This document shows, one piece after another, positions 61,488 through 64,000 of a DNA stretch of 64,000 nt (its first letter is position 1; every line of letters starts with the position of its first letter). The notes beneath the pieces were generated by a model. It saw only the letters and a program-made list of their open reading frames with translations. It ran no database searches and had not been told where the DNA came from. A program made the translations under genes and the position numbers. Source of the DNA: an uncultured Porphyromonadaceae bacterium (GTDB lineage: Bacteria; Bacteroidota; Bacteroidia; Bacteroidales; Muribaculaceae); the NCBI GenBank assembly GCA_937989585.1, contig CALKRW010000064.1, positions 68,269 to 132,268 of the forward strand, given 5' to 3'.

Positions 61488-62627
61488 ATGAATCTTTTCA
61501 GACACATCATCACACTCGCACTCCTCCTCACATCAGCCAACCTTTTTGCCGCCGACGCCCCCGAGAAACCCTGGCGCTATGTCGATGCCCGCGATCTCCG
61601 CGTCATCAACAAGGGCTGGGACAACACACTTCGCCCCTACACGCGCATTCCCGCCTACCTCAAGGATTCCGTCCGCCCCGACCTCTGGGAGCGCTCTCAG
61701 TGCTCCTCGGGCATTGCCGTCCGCTTCGCCACCGATTCGAAGCGCATCGGCGTGAAATACGAACTTCTCTGGGACACGCACCTCATTCACATGGCCGACA
61801 CCGGACTCAAGGGTACCGACCTCTATACCTTCCAGGGCGACTCGGTTTGGAGCCACGTCAACACCAACCGTCCCTACGTGAAGAAGGACGCCGACGGCAA
61901 CAAGACCCGCGAGGTCGAGTCTACCTATGTCGAGAATCTCGACGGCAGGATGCACGAGTACATGATCTACTTCCCCCTCTACGACGGCGTCAACGAACTT
62001 TTCGTCAAGGTCGATTCCGGCGCGGTCATCACTCCGGGACGCATCGACCTCATAGAGCCTGACAGGAAAATTATCGCCTACGGCACCTCCATCCTCCAGG
62101 GCGGCTGCGCCTCGCGCACCGGCATGGCCGCCACCAACATCATCTCCCGCGAACTCAACTGCGAGGTCGTCAACATCGGCATCTCCGGCGAGGGCAAGAT
62201 GGATCAGTGCATGGCCCGCGCCATGGCCGCGATTCCCGACGCCGACCTCTACCTCATCGATCCCGTGCCCAACTGCACCGAGATGATGTGCGACACCCTG
62301 ACCTACGACTTCATCAACATTCTCCGCAAGGCCCGCCCCGAGGTCCCTATCGTAATGCTCGAGGGCCCGATGTATCCCTACAGCCGCCAGGACTCTTTCT
62401 TCGGCGCTTACCTACCCAAGAAGAACGCCGCCTTCCGCCGCAACTACGAGCGCCTGAAGGCCGAGAACCCCGACAACCTCTACTATGTCACCTCCGACGG
62501 CCTCGACGGTCCCGAGGATGACGGCACGGTCGACGGCATCCACCTCACCGACCTCGGCTTCCGCCACTACGCGGACAAGATGATTCCCATCCTGCGCCCG
62601 CTCCTGCGCGACGTCCAGGCCAGATAA
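61488..62627 (+). CDS. secreted SGNH/GDSL hydrolase with GxDLY N-terminal domain
   Basis: A 379-residue protein from ATG 61488, with a signal peptide (cleavage after LFAADA-type sequence near 22). The N-terminal jelly-roll-like domain (about 25-185) includes the GTDLYTF motif that names the GxDLY family. The SGNH domain follows: IAYGTSILQGG with the catalytic Ser, the NIGISGEGKMDQ block, and GIHLTDLGFRHYADKM with the DxxH-type catalytic His. Such proteins are carbohydrate esterases or acetylhydrolases in glycan degradation. Codon third positions are overwhelmingly C or G. Confidence 0.87.
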   Translation: MNLFRHIITLALLLTSANLFAADAPEKPWRYVDARDLRVINKGWDNTLRPYTRIPAYLKDSVRPDLWERSQCSSGIAVRFATDSKRIGVKYELLWDTHLIHMADTGLKGTDLYTFQGDSVWSHVNTNRPYVKKDADGNKTREVESTYVENLDGRMHEYMIYFPLYDGVNELFVKVDSGAVITPGRIDLIEPDRKIIAYGTSILQGGCASRTGMAATNIISRELNCEVVNIGISGEGKMDQCMARAMAAIPDADLYLIDPVPNCTEMMCDTLTYDFINILRKARPEVPIVMLEGPMYPYSRQDSFFGAYLPKKNAAFRRNYERLKAENPDNLYYVTSDGLDGPEDDGTVDGIHLTDLGFRHYADKMIPILRPLLRDVQAR

Positions 62628-62645
62628 CCCGGTGCTTCAGCGGCC

Positions 62646-64000
62646 ATGACGAAATTTGACGTCATAAAGGATTTCGAGCGGCGCGTGCTCCGCTTCATCG
62701 AGGACAACGACCTTCCGCGGCCCGATGACCTTCTTGTCGTGGGGCTCAGCGGGGGCGCCGATTCGACGGCCCTCGCCATGGTCCTCTCGGCCCTTGGCTA
62801 CAGGCTCGTCGCCGCCCACTGCAACTTCCGCCTCCGTGGCGAGGAGAGCCGCCGCGACTCCCGCCAGGCGCGCCACATCGCCGACCGGCTCGACATCGAC
62901 ATCCACGTCCGCGACTTCGACGTCCCCGCCCGTATGGCCGCCACCGGCGAGTCGCTCGAGATGGCCTGCCGCTCGCTGCGCTACGAATGGTTCCTCGAAC
63001 TCCTCGACCGTCACCGCGCACGCGCCGTGGCCATAGGCCACCACCGCGAGGACAACGCCGAGACCCTGCTTCTCAACCTCCTGCGCGGCACAGGCACGGC
63101 GGGCCTCGCCGGCATCAGGCCGCGCCGCGACTATGTCATCCGCCCCCTGCTCGAGGTCTCCCGCGGCGAGATCGAGCAGTACCTCCGCGCCCGCGACATC
63201 AGTTGGGTCGATGACAGTTCCAACGCCTCCGACGCCTTCCGGCGCAACGCCCTGCGGCTGCGCGTCCTTCCCGGCCTCGAGCGCGATTTCCCCGGCGCCA
63301 TGGATGCCATCGTCCGCACCGCGCGCAATGTCGCCGCGTCCAATGCCCTGTCCGACATCGCCGTCTCCCGGCTTATCGGCGACTACCTCACCCCGTGCGG
63401 CGACGGCACGCTCCGCGTCGACTGCTCGGCCATTGTCCGCGACTTTGGGCTGCACCTCGGCGGTCCCGCCACGACCCTGATCTTCGAGATCATCCGCAGG
63501 CACGGTTTCGGCATCGACACCGCCCGCTCGGTCATGCGCGCCCTCGCCACCGCCACCACCGGGCAGTATTATTCCTCGCCCGACTACGAGGCGTGGCTCG
63601 ACCGCGGCACGCTCATCCTCGAGCCTTCGTCGGCCCGGACCTCGCGCCCCGGCGAGACCGTGGTCTCTCTTGCCCGCGACATCCTCTCGCCCGTACATAT
63701 TGTCATCACCGAGCACCCAGTCGCCGATTTTGCCCCTGTCCCCGGCGACAACAGCGTCCTCTATCTCGACACCGCCGCCCTCGAGGGCGACACCGTGTTC
63801 ACCATACGTCCCTGGCGGCAGGGCGACCGCCTCGAGCCCTTCGGCATGAACGGCCGCTCCCGACTCGTCAGCGACATCTTCGCCGACAGCCGTCTCTCCC
63901 CCCGCGACAAGGAACGCGCGCTGCTCCTCTGCCGCAACGGCGTCCCTCTCTGGATCATCGGCCTCCGCGCCTCCCGCCACTTCCCCGTCACCCCCTCCAC
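62646..64000 (+). CDS. tilS: tRNA(Ile)-lysidine synthase, truncated by the window end
   Basis: The frame is open from ATG 62646 to the last base, giving at least 451 residues. The PP-loop SGGADST is at residues 35-41, followed by HCNFRLRGEESRRDS, the substrate motif AIGHHREDNAETLLLNLLRGTG and the WVDDSSNASDAFRRNALRLRVLP segment. It modifies C34 of tRNA-Ile2 to lysidine so that AUA is read correctly; essential in most bacteria. The gene is very GC-rich (C/G at most third positions), which also creates long antisense frames. It starts 18 bp after the GDSL gene. Confidence 0.95.
   Translation, partial: MTKFDVIKDFERRVLRFIEDNDLPRPDDLLVVGLSGGADSTALAMVLSALGYRLVAAHCNFRLRGEESRRDSRQARHIADRLDIDIHVRDFDVPARMAATGESLEMACRSLRYEWFLELLDRHRARAVAIGHHREDNAETLLLNLLRGTGTAGLAGIRPRRDYVIRPLLEVSRGEIEQYLRARDISWVDDSSNASDAFRRNALRLRVLPGLERDFPGAMDAIVRTARNVAASNALSDIAVSRLIGDYLTPCGDGTLRVDCSAIVRDFGLHLGGPATTLIFEIIRRHGFGIDTARSVMRALATATTGQYYSSPDYEAWLDRGTLILEPSSARTSRPGETVVSLARDILSPVHIVITEHPVADFAPVPGDNSVLYLDTAALEGDTVFTIRPWRQGDRLEPFGMNGRSRLVSDIFADSRLSPRDKERALLLCRNGVPLWIIGLRASRHFPVTPS

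Noticed and set aside
62637..63980. A 447-codon open frame on the minus strand
   Set aside because: It is antisense to tilS, whose PP-loop and other motifs are unmistakable. The Gly/Ala/Asp-rich translation is an artefact of the GC-rich third positions.
1..64000. tRNA, rRNA or CRISPR arrays
   Set aside because: I looked for T-loop GGTTCGA contexts, long rRNA-like stretches and regularly spaced repeats; isolated GGTTCGA matches lie inside coding sequence or lack the rest of a tRNA.

Overview
The window comes from a chromosome of the order Bacteroidales, most like the family Muribaculaceae. Evidence: gene starts are preceded by the Bacteroidetes promoter -7 element TAnnTTTG, often with a TTG/TTTG about 20 bp upstream, and mostly lack strong Shine-Dalgarno sequences. 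Typical Bacteroidales neighbourhoods are present: DUF6089-uppS-bamA-skp-skp, DUF4492-cydA-cydB, bamD-omega, rpoN-PAP2-purE-ispG, and a GldB-type lipoprotein. Base composition is about half GC, with AT-rich gaps, one AT-rich accessory island (42.7-46.2 kb) and a strikingly GC-rich right end (61.5-64 kb). I see no rRNA, tRNA, CRISPR array, prophage or transposase gene.

Layout. 0-4.9 kb: a gene-free AT-rich stretch with an 18-bp inverted repeat, a secreted PepSY-like protein, an AlkD-like protein, a DMT transporter, an OmpA-type lipoprotein and a small beta-barrel. 4.9-10.3 kb (minus): envelope biogenesis cluster. 10.4-13.1 kb: a DUF6242-like lipoprotein and ribD. 13.2-18.9 kb (plus): rpoN, a PAP2-like membrane protein, purE, ispG and an M16 protease. 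18.9-26.2 kb: acyltransferase, mlaE-mlaF, holB, addB-like nuclease. 26.2-30.0 kb: GldB-like lipoprotein, cell-wall amidase, mlaD, a small secreted protein. 30.0-36.2 kb: AT-rich region, dnaA, xpt, nitroreductase, class II ribonucleotide reductase. 36.3-42.4 kb (minus): bioB-trmH-radA-hemW, rpsO, bamD-omega. 46.3-49.3 kb: cytochrome bd oxidase. 49.5-54.7 kb: rluA-type synthase, fmt, rarA, ptb, buk. 54.9-61.3 kb: small proteins, thioredoxin, RNase E/G, a 29-residue ribosomal-type protein, HU, a HAD phosphatase, a DUF308 protein. 61.5-64 kb: GDSL esterase and tilS, which runs off the end.

The most unusual locus is 42.77-46.17 kb. One promoter drives a secreted transglutaminase-like protein, then two tandem copies of a two-gene module. 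Each module is a signal peptide fused directly to a short RHS-core motif and a Cys/His hydrolase-like domain, followed by a small three-helix membrane protein. The first 80 residues of both hydrolase proteins are identical and sit in a 383-bp, nearly perfect direct repeat that also carries the 3' end of the transglutaminase gene. The rest of each module has diverged. This is the footprint expected from cassette exchange of a polymorphic toxin and its immunity gene. The minimal form (signal peptide plus RHS core, with no RHS shell) and the transglutaminase partner make it worth study.
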